From contig NZ_JAKTNR010000001.1 in NCBI RefSeq assembly GCF_022760855.1, forward strand, positions 186,001 to 250,000: a stretch of DNA of 64,000 nt, in the 5' to 3' direction. The notes under the pieces were generated by a model. That model was given only the letters and a program-made list of their open reading frames with translations, did not search any database and was not told the origin of the DNA. The stretch is from Thermus albus (GTDB taxonomy: Bacteria > Deinococcota > Deinococci > Deinococcales > Thermaceae). This document shows positions 16,696 to 24,907 of this stretch, one piece after another. Positions within the stretch are counted from its first letter, which is position 1, and each line of letters opens with the position of its first letter. The position numbers and the translations under genes are program-made.

Positions 16696-17546
16696 CGGCT
16701 CTTTTGGCCCTCCTTTTGGCTCCCCTCTTTTCGGGAACCGTCAAGTGGCTCAAGGCTAGGCTTACCCATCGGCAGGGGCCAAGCCCCCTCATGGAGTACC
16801 GGAATCTGGCCAAGCTCTGGCGCAAGGTCTGGGTGGTGCCCCACCCCACCACCCCTCTATTCCTTCTCGGGCCCATCATGGCCCTACTGGGTACCCTTGG
16901 GGCCTTGGCCTTGTTGCCCGTGCTCCCTGGGTTGGCCTTCAGGGGGGATTTTCTCCTCGCCCTCTACCTGCTGGGCTTGGGCCGCTTTTTTCAAATGCTG
17001 GCGGCTTTGGATGCGGGTAGCAGTTTTGGGGCCCAGGGAAGTTACCGGGAGGGTGTGGTCACGGTGTTGGCGGAACCAGGAACGCTTATGGCCTTGGCGG
17101 GGGCGGTCCTTCTGGGGGAGGGGTTTTCCCTGAGCGGCCTGCCCCAGCTTGGGGTGGAGAACAGCTTGGTGTTGCTGCTGGCCCTGGCCTCGCTGGCCCT
17201 GGCCCTTCTGGCCGAGGGGGCCAGGATGCCGGTGGACGACCCCACCACGCACCTGGAGCTCACCATGATCCACGAGGCGCAGGTCCTGGACCATAGCGGG
17301 CCTCTTTTGGCCTTGTACGAGCTTGCTGGCTCGCTTAAGATGCTCTTTTACGCGGGGTTGATGGCCTTGTTGTTGCCGGGGTCCAAGCCCCTGGTCTTCC
17401 TGGGGGTGGTGGGGGCCTGGGTCTTGGTGTTGGCCTACCTGGAGACCTACGGGGTAAAGCTTCGCTACCTCAGGCTTCCTGACTTTCTCTCGTACAACAC
17501 TCTTTTCGGGGTTCTGGCGCTTTTGGGGGCAATATGGCGCTTCTAA
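16692..17546 (+). CDS. HyfC/NuoH-like membrane anchor subunit
   Basis: Membrane subunit of 284 residues, about eight helices, homologous to HycD/HyfC and NuoH, which connects the peripheral arm to the antiporter subunits. Hallmarks: ALDAGSSFGAQGSYRE (about 97-112) and LLAEGARMPVDDPTTHLELTMIHEAQ split over residues 174-200, where the acidic residues line the quinone-cavity or proton-entry region in relatives. Start ATG overlaps the upstream stop (ATGA). Confidence 0.92.
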   Translation: MTALLALLLAPLFSGTVKWLKARLTHRQGPSPLMEYRNLAKLWRKVWVVPHPTTPLFLLGPIMALLGTLGALALLPVLPGLAFRGDFLLALYLLGLGRFFQMLAALDAGSSFGAQGSYREGVVTVLAEPGTLMALAGAVLLGEGFSLSGLPQLGVENSLVLLLALASLALALLAEGARMPVDDPTTHLELTMIHEAQVLDHSGPLLALYELAGSLKMLFYAGLMALLLPGSKPLVFLGVVGAWVLVLAYLETYGVKLRYLRLPDFLSYNTLFGVLALLGAIWRF

Positions 17547-18166
17547 ACACCTTGGTCCTGGCCATTTTGGCCACCGGTTTTCTGATGGTAAGCCGCCGTA
17601 GCCTGGACGCCATCATCCGGCTCTACGCCCTGCAGAACATCCTCTTGGCCTTGGTTTCCTTTGCCCTTGCGGGAGGCGAGGTGCACTTTATCGTGGCAGG
17701 CCTGGCCCTTTTCGCCGTCAAGGGGGTTCTCATACCCTGGTACCTGTTCTGGCTTATAGACCGCCTCGAGGTGAGCCACGAGGTGGAGGGGTACCTATCC
17801 GTTTCGCTGTCCCTTCTTCTGGCTGGGCTCCTTACCGCCTTGGCCTTCCGGGTGGGAAAGGTGTTCGTCCTTCCTGAAGCTTCCTTGCCCCAAGGGGTGC
17901 CCGTGGCCTTGGCCCTGGTCCTGTTGGGGATTCTTTCCATGGTTAGCCGGAAAAAGGCGATCAGCCAGGTTCTGGGATTTCTGGCGTTGGAGAATGGGGT
18001 TTTCCTCATGGCCCTTTCTGAGAGCCACGGCCTTCCCCTCTTCGTGGAGCTGGGGGTGGCCTTGGATGCCTTTGCCGCCGTGTTTTTGGCGGGGATCCTC
18101 ATCTTCCGCATCAAGGGGGAGATGGGGCATGTGGACACGGCTCGGATGCGTTCCTTAAGGGGGTAG
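17534..18166 (+). CDS. HyfE-like membrane subunit
   Basis: 210 residues with about seven helices, resembling hydrogenase-4 component E, whose C-terminal half is related to NuoK. Conserved-looking features are the SRRSLDAIIRLYALQN loop after helix 1, FAVKGVLIPWYLFWLI with a buried Lys, and a NuoK-like end (GFLALENGVFLMALSESHGLPLFVELGVALDAF, given in parts) with a membrane Glu in ALEN and in FVELG. It overlaps the previous gene by 13 bases. Confidence 0.85.
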   Translation: MALLNTLVLAILATGFLMVSRRSLDAIIRLYALQNILLALVSFALAGGEVHFIVAGLALFAVKGVLIPWYLFWLIDRLEVSHEVEGYLSVSLSLLLAGLLTALAFRVGKVFVLPEASLPQGVPVALALVLLGILSMVSRKKAISQVLGFLALENGVFLMALSESHGLPLFVELGVALDAFAAVFLAGILIFRIKGEMGHVDTARMRSLRG

Positions 18167-18168
18167 GG

Positions 18169-19515
18169 GTGCTGTATCTTCTGGTCTTCTTGCCCTTGAT
18201 GGTCTTTTTGGCTCGCAGGGAAACCACCTTGCTGGTGCAGCTTTCCGTTCTGGTCCCCTTCCTGGGCTTGCTCCTTGCCCCTTTCCTCTTGGGTACGGCG
18301 GCGGGCCCTTTCCGATTGGATGGGGTGGGGCTCTTTTACCTCCTCCTGACGGACCTCATCTACGGGTTGGTGGCCCTGTTCGCCCGGGGCTACTTTCCCC
18401 GGGAGGAGGCTTGGCGGTTCTATTGGGCGGGCGCCTTTTTCCTGGTCTCGGCCCACGGGGCGTACCTGGCCCACAACCTAGGGGTGCTTTGGATCTTCGT
18501 GGAGGGGAGCACCCTGGCCTCGGCCCTTCTGGTCTACCACAAGGGAGGGGCAAGGGCCCTGGAGGCCACCTGGAAGTACCTCATGCTGGGCAGTGTGGGC
18601 ATCGCCATGGGGCTCATTGGGGTCATCCTGGTGTACGCCTTGGTGGGCGGGGCCACCTTGGACTGGGGGGAGGTCCGGTCCTTGGTGGGGGAGGCCAATC
18701 CCGAGGGGCTTAAGGTGGCCTTTGCCCTCCTCTTGGTGGGCTTCGGTACCAAGGTGGGGCTTTTTCCCCTCCAGGCCTGGCTCCCCGATGCCCATGCCGA
18801 GGCCCCGGGGCCGGCCTCCGCACTCCTTTCGGGAACCCTTCTCAACGTGGCCTTTTACGCCCTTTTGCGCTACACCGCCCTTATGCAGGCGGCGGGGCTT
18901 TTCCCTTTTGCCTCCGGGCTTCTTTTGGCCTTTGGCCTTTTGAGCCTAGTGTTTGGGGCCTTGTTTCTCTTTGGGCAGAGGGAGTACAAGAGGCTTCTCG
19001 CCTATTCCAGCATGGAACACATGGGCCTCGCCGTTTTTGCCCTGGGCCTGGGTCTTCCCTGGCTTGCCCTTTTCCACACCCTGGCCCACTCTTTGAGCAA
19101 GACGTTGGCGTTTTTGGGAGCCAGTGGGATTCTGGCCCTGAGCCATGCCAAGGAGGTGGGGCGGGTGGGAGGCCTGGTCCTCCATACCCCTGCCTTGGGT
19201 GTGCCCTTTATCCTTTCCCTGGTGGCCTTGGGGGGGCTTCCTCCCTTTCCCCTGTTTTTCGCCGAGTTCAAGGCGGTGGAGGTAGCCATGAAATCGCCCT
19301 GGCTGGGGGTTCCCTACCTGGTGGGGCTGGGGCTGGCCTTTGCTGGTCTCTTATACCCCATGGCCCAAATGGGTTTTGGTCAAGGAAAACCCTTAGGGGG
19401 AAGGGGGCTGGACCTTTGGTTGCTCTGGGTTTTGCTTCTCCTGCTCCTTCTTCCTGGGGTCTCACCCCCGGTGGAGGTGTTTAAGGCGCTGGAGGTGGTG
19501 TTGTGGAAGCCGTAA
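18169..19515 (+). CDS. HyfF/NuoN-like antiporter subunit
   Basis: Second antiporter-type subunit, 448 residues, about 14 helices. The pumping residues are kept: Glu in IFVEGSTLASALLV (about 113), Lys in GFGTKVGLFPLQAWLPDAH (about 200) and the central Lys in AHSLSKTLAFLGASG (about 308). GTG start two bases after the upstream stop. With the first subunit the complex has two NuoL/M/N-like channels, as in group 4 hydrogenases of the Hyf type. Confidence 0.9.
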   Translation: MLYLLVFLPLMVFLARRETTLLVQLSVLVPFLGLLLAPFLLGTAAGPFRLDGVGLFYLLLTDLIYGLVALFARGYFPREEAWRFYWAGAFFLVSAHGAYLAHNLGVLWIFVEGSTLASALLVYHKGGARALEATWKYLMLGSVGIAMGLIGVILVYALVGGATLDWGEVRSLVGEANPEGLKVAFALLLVGFGTKVGLFPLQAWLPDAHAEAPGPASALLSGTLLNVAFYALLRYTALMQAAGLFPFASGLLLAFGLLSLVFGALFLFGQREYKRLLAYSSMEHMGLAVFALGLGLPWLALFHTLAHSLSKTLAFLGASGILALSHAKEVGRVGGLVLHTPALGVPFILSLVALGGLPPFPLFFAEFKAVEVAMKSPWLGVPYLVGLGLAFAGLLYPMAQMGFGQGKPLGGRGLDLWLLWVLLLLLLLPGVSPPVEVFKALEVVLWKP

Positions 19516-20813
19516 AGGAGGCCCTGCAGGAGGGTAGGTCCGTGGCCTATTTCCCCTACGGCGAGGGGGCGCTTTTGCTGGTGGAGCGCAGGCGGAGCCT
19601 CGAGGCCTTCCGCCTGGGCCAGGGAAGGCGTTTACCTAGTTTGGCCGCGGAGTTCCCCTCCCTGGATTGGTTTGAGCGGGCCCTTTGGGAAAGGGGATTA
19701 GAGCTGGTGGGGCATCCCGGGCTAAGACCTTTAAGGCGGCACGACCTTCCCTATGCTTTCCGGGAGTTTCCCCACCTGCACGGGGTGCCGGTGGGCCCGG
19801 TGCATGCGGGGATCATTGAGCCCGGCCACTTCCGCTTTAGCGTTCTTGGGGAGCGAATCCTTAACCTGGAGATCCGCCTGGGCTACCAGCACCGGGGCCT
19901 CCTCGGGATCATGCCGGGCAAAGGTCCAGAGGCGGCCCTGCTCCTGGCGGAACGGGCGGGGGGTGAGCCTGTGGCCCACGCCCTGGCCTTTGCGGAGGCT
20001 TGGGAGAGGGCCTTGGGGATAGAGGTTCCCCCCCGCGCGCAGTACCTGCGTCGGGCGGCCTTGGAGCTGGAGCGGGCCTTTGGCCACCTGGGCCACCTGG
20101 CGGGCCTTTTCACCGATATCGGCTACGCCTACGGCGCCACCCAGGTGGGGCGGATACGGGCCCTTCTGCAAGGGGAGGTGGACCGCCTCACGGGCCACCG
20201 CTATGGCCGCAACTTCATCCGGGTGGGAGGGGTGTGGCAGGAAGGCAGGCCGGACCTCGAGGCCCTATCGCGGTACCAAAAGGAGTTGGATTGGCTTTTG
20301 CCCCGGCTTCTTAAGCACCCCCAGGTGCTGGATCGCATACGCTACGTGGGGGTGGTGCGGCGGGTGGAGGCGTTGGCCTTGGGCTTCGTGGGGCCCACGG
20401 CCCGGGCGAGCGGGGTGGGGCGGGACCTGCGCCAGGATGATCCCCTCTACCCCTCCTTTGCTCCTGTGGTGCGGCAAGGTGGGGATGTCTTGGCCAGGGC
20501 CCAGGTGTATGCGGAGGAAGCCCTTCAGGCTTTGGATTACGCTCAGCACTTTCTGCGCCAGTTGCCCGAAGGGCCTTTAGCTGTGGAGGTTCCTCCTGGG
20601 GACGGAGAGGGAATCGCTCGGGTAGAGGCGGGCCGAGGCGAGGTCTTCTGGTTTGTGCAGCTTGCGGGAGGAAAGGTGGTTCAAGCGGAGGGGGTGGACC
20701 CTAGCTTTAAGAACTGGAGGGCTTTGGAGTTGGCGGTGCGGGGTGAGGGTCTGCCCGATTTCCCCCTATGCAACAAATCCTTTGACCTTTCTTACGCAGG
20801 GAATGACCTTTAG
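19503..20813 (+). CDS. HyfG/NuoCD-like large subunit without NiFe ligands
   Basis: 436 residues: a short NuoC-like N-terminal part (about 1-75), then a NuoD/hydrogenase large-subunit domain (HAGIIEPGHFRFSVLGE, about 101-117; LEIRLGYQHRGLLG, 122-135). In NiFe hydrogenases the next block is ERICGICSxxH; here it reads ERAGGEPVAH (150-159), with both cysteines gone. At the C-terminus the block SLDPCYSC is replaced by SFDLSYAG (just before NDL), again without the two cysteines. The gene therefore belongs with energy-converting hydrogenase-related (Ehr) proteins, not active hydrogenases. GTG start, 13-base overlap upstream. Confidence 0.88.
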   Translation: MEAVKEALQEGRSVAYFPYGEGALLLVERRRSLEAFRLGQGRRLPSLAAEFPSLDWFERALWERGLELVGHPGLRPLRRHDLPYAFREFPHLHGVPVGPVHAGIIEPGHFRFSVLGERILNLEIRLGYQHRGLLGIMPGKGPEAALLLAERAGGEPVAHALAFAEAWERALGIEVPPRAQYLRRAALELERAFGHLGHLAGLFTDIGYAYGATQVGRIRALLQGEVDRLTGHRYGRNFIRVGGVWQEGRPDLEALSRYQKELDWLLPRLLKHPQVLDRIRYVGVVRRVEALALGFVGPTARASGVGRDLRQDDPLYPSFAPVVRQGGDVLARAQVYAEEALQALDYAQHFLRQLPEGPLAVEVPPGDGEGIARVEAGRGEVFWFVQLAGGKVVQAEGVDPSFKNWRALELAVRGEGLPDFPLCNKSFDLSYAGNDL

Positions 20814-20821
20814 GGGGTGGC

Positions 20822-21610
20822 ATGAGCTTGTGGCACACGCTTAGAATCGGGGTTTTGGCAAAGGGCCTGGAGGAGATTCTCCAGATACCCCCGCATGCCT
20901 TCGGATATCCCCTTTTGAAGCCCGAGGGGCTCTCTCAGAAAGCCCGGGAGGGACTGGTGGGCCTGTGCCCTAGCGGGGCCTTCTTTGAAGAAGAAGGGGT
21001 TTTCAGCTTGGACCTAGCCCGCTGCGTGGGGTGTGGGCGGTGCGCCCTGGTTTACCCCGAGGCCGTGGGGGAGATGAAGACCCTGGAGGTGGCCGTGGTT
21101 CGCCGGGAAGACCTGGTGCAACGGGTGGACCTGGCGGCCCAAGCCTTCCTGGACCCTGGGCCACCCCCGCCACCACGGCCCGAGTTGCGCCTTCCCACCC
21201 TGGCCTTCCGGGAGGTGAGCGCCGGGGACACGGGGCTTACCGATTCCGAGATTGCCCTTTTGGGGAACCCCTTTAACGACATGGCCCGGTTTGGCTTCCA
21301 GGTGGTGGCCTCGCCCCGCCATGGCGATGCCCTGTTGGTGACCGGCCCCGTGAGCCGCAACATGGCCGAGGCCCTAGAGCGCACCTACCAGGCCATGCCG
21401 GAGCCGAAAGGGGTGGTGGCGGTGGGCAACGAGGCCATCGCCGGCGGGGTTTTTGCGGAAAGCCAGGAGGTGTGGGCGGGGGTGGATAGGGTGGTTCCCG
21501 TGGATGTCTACGTGCCTGGGGACCCACCCAGGCCCGGGGCCATTCTCCACGGCCTCTTACTCCTCACGGGGCGGGTGGTCCAGCGCCTGGTAGGGGGCGT
21601 GGTACGCTAA
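20822..21610 (+). CDS. Fused ferredoxin/NuoB-like small subunit lacking proximal cluster ligands
   Basis: 262 residues joining a HycF/NuoI-like N-terminal domain with a HycG/NuoB-like C-terminal domain. In the first domain only Cys49 (CPSGAF) and Cys68, Cys71 and Cys74 (CVGCGRC) remain, enough for one [4Fe-4S] cluster; the position of the usual fourth Cys of the second motif is Tyr78. In the NuoB-like part the framework is clear (REVSAG, NPFNDMARFGFQVVASPRH, LLVTGPVSRNM, PVDVYVPGDPPRPGAILHGL), but every cysteine ligand of the proximal cluster is replaced: GSCNGCE by GDTGLTDSE, GDCAC by GNEAI and PGCPPRP by PGDPPRP. Confidence 0.87.
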   Translation: MSLWHTLRIGVLAKGLEEILQIPPHAFGYPLLKPEGLSQKAREGLVGLCPSGAFFEEEGVFSLDLARCVGCGRCALVYPEAVGEMKTLEVAVVRREDLVQRVDLAAQAFLDPGPPPPPRPELRLPTLAFREVSAGDTGLTDSEIALLGNPFNDMARFGFQVVASPRHGDALLVTGPVSRNMAEALERTYQAMPEPKGVVAVGNEAIAGGVFAESQEVWAGVDRVVPVDVYVPGDPPRPGAILHGLLLLTGRVVQRLVGGVVR

Positions 21611-21619
21611 ACTTTTCCC

Positions 21620-22678
21620 ATGGAGTGGCTCCTCACCCCTGGACCCGTTCGGCTTCACCCTAAGGCCCTGGAGGCCTTGGCCCGCCCCCAGCTCCACCAC
21701 CGCACGGAGCCGGCCCGGGAAGTTTTCCTAAAGGCCAGGGACCTTCTCAAGAAGGCTTTCCAGACCCAAGGGGAGGTTCTGGTCCTTACGGGAAGCGGCA
21801 CCTTGGCCATGGAGGCCTTGGTGCAAAACCTCTTCGCCCCCGGGGAAAAGGTGCTGGTACCGGTCTATGGGAAGTTCTCCGAGCGTTTTGCCGAGATCGC
21901 CGAAAGCGCGGGGCTAAGGGTGGACCGGCTTTCCCTAGCCTATGGGGAGGTGCCCCACCCCGAGCACGTGGCGAGGCCCGGGTACCGGGGGCTTCTTCTG
22001 GTCCATTCGGAGACCTCCACCGGGGCCCTGGTGGACCTGCCCGCCCTGGCAAGGGCCTTTAAGGAGGCCAACCCTGAAGGCTTGGTGGGGGCGGACATGG
22101 TGACGAGCCTCCTGGTGCGGGAGGTGGCCCTCGAGGCCTGGGGGGTGGACGCCGCCGCCTCCGGTAGCCAGAAGGGCCTCATGTGCCCGCCGGGCTTGGG
22201 TTTCGTGGCTCTAAGCCCCACGGCCCTGGAGGCCCTCCGCCCCCGAGGGTACTACTACGACCTTTCCCGGGAGCTTAAGGCCCAGGGGGAAGGGGAGAGC
22301 GCCTGGACCCCAGCCATCAACCTGGTGGGGGCGGTGGCCGCGGTGCTGGAGGAGGTGGTGCCCAGGCTTGCTGAGCACCTGGCCCTTAAGGCTTGGCAGA
22401 ACGACCTCCTTTACCGGGTGGGGGAGGAGCTTGGGCTTAGGCCGCTGCCCAAGGTGCCAAGCCCAGCGGTGGCCGCCTTCCATCTGCCGGATGGGGTGCC
22501 CTACCGGGCGGTGAAGGAGGCCTTTGCCAAGAGGCAGGCGGTGATCGCTGGCGGGCAAGGGGCGCTCAAGGGACGAATCTTTCGCCTTTCCCTCATGGGC
22601 CATTACGACCGTTACGAGGCCCTGGGGGTTGCGGCCCTTTTCAGAGAGGCTTTTGCCGATATTCTTCCAACTTCGTAA
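21620..22678 (+). CDS. Class V aminotransferase (serine-pyruvate/alanine-glyoxylate type)
   Basis: PLP enzyme of 352 residues. The PLP lysine lies in SGSQKGLMCPPGLGFVAL (about 186-203); upstream are LTGSGTLAMEALVQN, which binds the phosphate, VHSETSTGALVDL and the Asp in VGADMVTSL. It is closest in appearance to alanine-glyoxylate / serine-glyoxylate aminotransferases; a phosphoserine aminotransferase role cannot be excluded. It starts ten bases after the hydrogenase-like operon and may be read from it or from a TACGCT -10 about 11 bases before its ATG. Confidence 0.88.
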   Translation: MEWLLTPGPVRLHPKALEALARPQLHHRTEPAREVFLKARDLLKKAFQTQGEVLVLTGSGTLAMEALVQNLFAPGEKVLVPVYGKFSERFAEIAESAGLRVDRLSLAYGEVPHPEHVARPGYRGLLLVHSETSTGALVDLPALARAFKEANPEGLVGADMVTSLLVREVALEAWGVDAAASGSQKGLMCPPGLGFVALSPTALEALRPRGYYYDLSRELKAQGEGESAWTPAINLVGAVAAVLEEVVPRLAEHLALKAWQNDLLYRVGEELGLRPLPKVPSPAVAAFHLPDGVPYRAVKEAFAKRQAVIAGGQGALKGRIFRLSLMGHYDRYEALGVAALFREAFADILPTS

Positions 22679-23231
22679 GCATCTCCTCCCTGGTGTAGAC
22701 GGCCCGCGCCCCGCCCACCAGCTTAGGCCTGGTCTTGGCGGCGATCAAAACCGCCTCCCCGATTTTGCGTAGGGAAAGCCTCAGGGGCACGGCCACCGGC
22801 CGGAGGTGCATACCGATGAGGACGCCCCCAATGTCCAGGCCCCCGTGGGCCTGGGCCTTAAGGGATTCCACCATGACCGGCTCCTTAAACCGGAGAAAGG
22901 CCATGGTGGCCAAGCTTCCTCCCGCCTTGGGGTGGGGGAAGACCGTGACCTCCTCTAGCCCGTAAACCCGGGCGGCCTCCCTTTCCACCACCAGGGCCCG
23001 GTTCAGGTGCTCGCACCCCTGGACCGCCACCCACACGCCCCGTTCCAAGAGCGGGGGAAGGAGGCCATTCAGGATGGCCTCGGCCACCTCGAGGCTGGGC
23101 CTTGTGCCCACCTTTTCCCCTAGGACCTCGCTGGTGGAACCCCCCAGGACAAAGAGGCTTCCCTTGGGCATGGGGAATGCCTCCAGGAAGTCCAAAATCG
23201 CCCTCTCTGCAGCCTTGCGAATGCCTTCCAT
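22641..23231 (-). CDS. YwlG/DUF436 family protein
   Basis: 196-residue cytoplasmic protein of the TIGR01440/UPF0340 family (B. subtilis YwlG), function unknown. Typical segments are FVLGGSTSEVLGEKVGT (about 27-43), VQGCEHLNRALVVE (70-83), PHPKAGGSLATMAF and the central DIGGVLIGMHLRPV. The Cys and His in QGCEHLNRA are conserved in the family and could form an active site. It overlaps the convergent aminotransferase by 38 bases. Confidence 0.88.
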   Translation of the reverse strand: MEGIRKAAERAILDFLEAFPMPKGSLFVLGGSTSEVLGEKVGTRPSLEVAEAILNGLLPPLLERGVWVAVQGCEHLNRALVVEREAARVYGLEEVTVFPHPKAGGSLATMAFLRFKEPVMVESLKAQAHGGLDIGGVLIGMHLRPVAVPLRLSLRKIGEAVLIAAKTRPKLVGGARAVYTREEMLTKLEEYRQKPL

Positions 23232-23315
23232 GTTTCAAGCCTACTCCTCCCCGCGGGGCGATGCATCCATCCTGCCCTAGGTTGGCGTAGTAAACGATGA
23301 AAGGAGGTGGAGGGT

Positions 23316-23774
23316 ATGCGGTGGCTGCGGGGATTGGGGCTAGGGCTTTTAGCGCTGGGGATTTTGGTTTTGGCTTTGGGCCAAGGGGGAAGGAAGCCCG
23401 AGGTCTACCTGGCTGACCTTGCGGGTCAAGGCCTTAAGGGGCGGGCGGTGGTGTTGGTGGAACCCCAGGGGGGGCTGGAGGTGTTTGTCTTTTTAGAGGG
23501 CCTAAGGCCAGGGTCCGGAACCTATGCCAACCATATACATTTCAATCGCGGGGGCAACGCCACGTGCAAGGAGCAGAACGGGGACCAGATTCTCGGGCTA
23601 ACTTCCTTGGTGGCTGATGCTAACGGTCGGGCGGTGGCCTATACCCGGCTGCCTACTGCCTCGCTGCCGGAGGGAAGCACCTACGTGAACGTCCATGCCA
23701 ATACCCCGACGCCAGTCGGTGCGACTTTGGCCTGCGGTGATCTCCGGCTCTGGGCAACCGGGGCTCGTTACTGA
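23316..23774 (+). CDS. Exported SodC/CHRD-like protein
   Basis: 152 residues with a type I signal peptide (WLRGLGLGLLALGILVLALG, cleavage near residue 23). The mature part is a small beta-protein with NHIHFNRGGNATC (about 80-92), NVHANTP and LACGDLRL, resembling the HxH...GxC and His...ACG blocks of Cu/Zn superoxide dismutase. Only three histidines are evident, so the full Cu/Zn site of SodC is not certain; the two cysteines could form the usual disulfide. ATG chosen because AAAGGAGGTGG precedes it. It is followed nine bases later by a blue-copper lipoprotein gene. Confidence 0.7.
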   Translation: MRWLRGLGLGLLALGILVLALGQGGRKPEVYLADLAGQGLKGRAVVLVEPQGGLEVFVFLEGLRPGSGTYANHIHFNRGGNATCKEQNGDQILGLTSLVADANGRAVAYTRLPTASLPEGSTYVNVHANTPTPVGATLACGDLRLWATGARY

Positions 23775-23783
23775 GAGGTCTGT

Positions 23784-24128
23784 ATGCGTTTGCTGTGGAT
23801 AGGCTTGCCTGCCGCCCTGGTACTGGCCGGATGTTATCCCCGTACGGGAGGGGGAGGGAATGGGACCCTCGAGGCTTGCCCGTCCGTGATTCAGATCCAA
23901 GGGTTTACCTTCCACCCTGCCCGCTGTTTTGTGGCCTTGGGGGGTAGCCTGAGCTTTGAGAACCAGGATGCGGCACCCCACACCGCCACCGCCGACGGTG
24001 GGGCCTTCGATACCGGAATCCTGAACCAGGGCCAGACCTCTACTCCCATCACCTTTAACCAGGCTGGGATCTACAGCTATTTCTGCCGGGTACATCCGGG
24101 TATGCGAGGAGAGATAGAGGTTAGGTAG
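23784..24128 (+). CDS. Cupredoxin (plastocyanin-like) lipoprotein
   Basis: 114 residues with a lipobox LAGC (cysteine at residue 17), so membrane-anchored outside the cytoplasm. The blue-copper ligands of type I copper are all present: His in APHTATA (about 75), Cys in YSYFCRVHPGM with the His and Met of the same loop (about 101-107). It probably carries electrons or stores copper together with the upstream SodC-like protein; the partner is unknown. Confidence 0.9.
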   Translation: MRLLWIGLPAALVLAGCYPRTGGGGNGTLEACPSVIQIQGFTFHPARCFVALGGSLSFENQDAAPHTATADGGAFDTGILNQGQTSTPITFNQAGIYSYFCRVHPGMRGEIEVR

Positions 24129-24211
24129 GGGGGTTAATGGTGAATCATCGGGGATGGTGGTGAAATCCAGTGGGCGTTTGGCCCCTGGGAAATGACCCCC
24201 AATAGGATAAC

Positions 24212-24238
24212 CTCACCGGGGCTTTCGCCCTGGTGGGG
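24212..24238. terminator. Hairpin between convergent genes
   Basis: Nine-bp stem CACCGGGGC / GCCCTGGTG with a TTTC loop. T-tracts on both sides are weak, so it may serve either strand. No gene lies in 24129-24244. Confidence 0.45.
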
Positions 24239-24244
24239 AACTTA

Positions 24245-24907
24245 TTACGGTAAGGTTAAGCGGGCGAGGAGGTGGGTTGGAGGGGAGGGTCTGGATTTTC
24301 CAGAGGCCGTGCGCTCGGGCTCAGGTTCCAGACTGAGGACCAACGTTCGGAAGCGACCATAGTCGGCCTCGAGGATGCGGGTCCGTCCCCCGGCCAAGGG
24401 ATACAGCAGGCCGCCTTCCTCGCCCCAAAGCTGGTAGGCCAAGCTAGGGGGAGGAGGCTCCCGCAGCAGCACCAGGCAGCGGCCGTCCTCCCGCCATAGG
24501 AGGAGGCCTAGGTTTTCTCCCTCGACGCTCAGCAGGCGCCACTGGGCTTCTGGATCGCTAACCCAATACGCCACCTTTTCCAGGGTTGCTGCTTGGATTT
24601 GGGTCATCTGACCCAGGTGGGCTCCCAAGATGAAGACTCCAGCCATAATAGCGGCAAAGAGAAGAGCCCGGATTGCCCACCGTTTTCGCCGATCCCAGCG
24701 GAGACGGGCCTTGATCTTGCTCAGGCCTTCTGGGGGCGGTGGAACTGGGGTCAAGCTTTCGGCCAAGGCGTAGAAGGCTTGTTCCAGGGAGCCTAGCTCA
24801 CCCTGGCATCGGGGACACGTTCGCAGGTGGGTTTCCACTCGCGCTTGTTCCTCCGCCTCGAGGCCCCCTGTGACGTAGTCGGTTAGTAGCTCTTCCACGT
24901 GTTCCAT
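24245..24907 (-). CDS. Anti-sigma factor (zinc-finger/RskA type)
   Basis: 220 residues. The N-terminal zinc-binding anti-sigma domain shows the HxxxCxxC motif as ETHLRTCPRCQGEL (about 25-38); one transmembrane helix follows (AIRALLFAAIMAGVFILGAHL, in parts about 78-98), then an extracytoplasmic RskA-type domain with EREPPPPSLAYQLW-like sequence (LREPPPPSLAYQLWGE). It would hold the adjacent ECF sigma factor inactive at the membrane. It begins directly after the sigma gene stop. Confidence 0.9.
   Translation of the reverse strand: MEHVEELLTDYVTGGLEAEEQARVETHLRTCPRCQGELGSLEQAFYALAESLTPVPPPPEGLSKIKARLRWDRRKRWAIRALLFAAIMAGVFILGAHLGQMTQIQAATLEKVAYWVSDPEAQWRLLSVEGENLGLLLWREDGRCLVLLREPPPPSLAYQLWGEEGGLLYPLAGGRTRILEADYGRFRTLVLSLEPEPERTASGKSRPSPPTHLLARLTLP

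Noticed and set aside
15040-21610. Functional hydrogenase-4 or respiratory complex I
   Set aside because: The large and small subunits lack the metal-binding cysteines, and there are no NuoE/F/G or maturation genes nearby.
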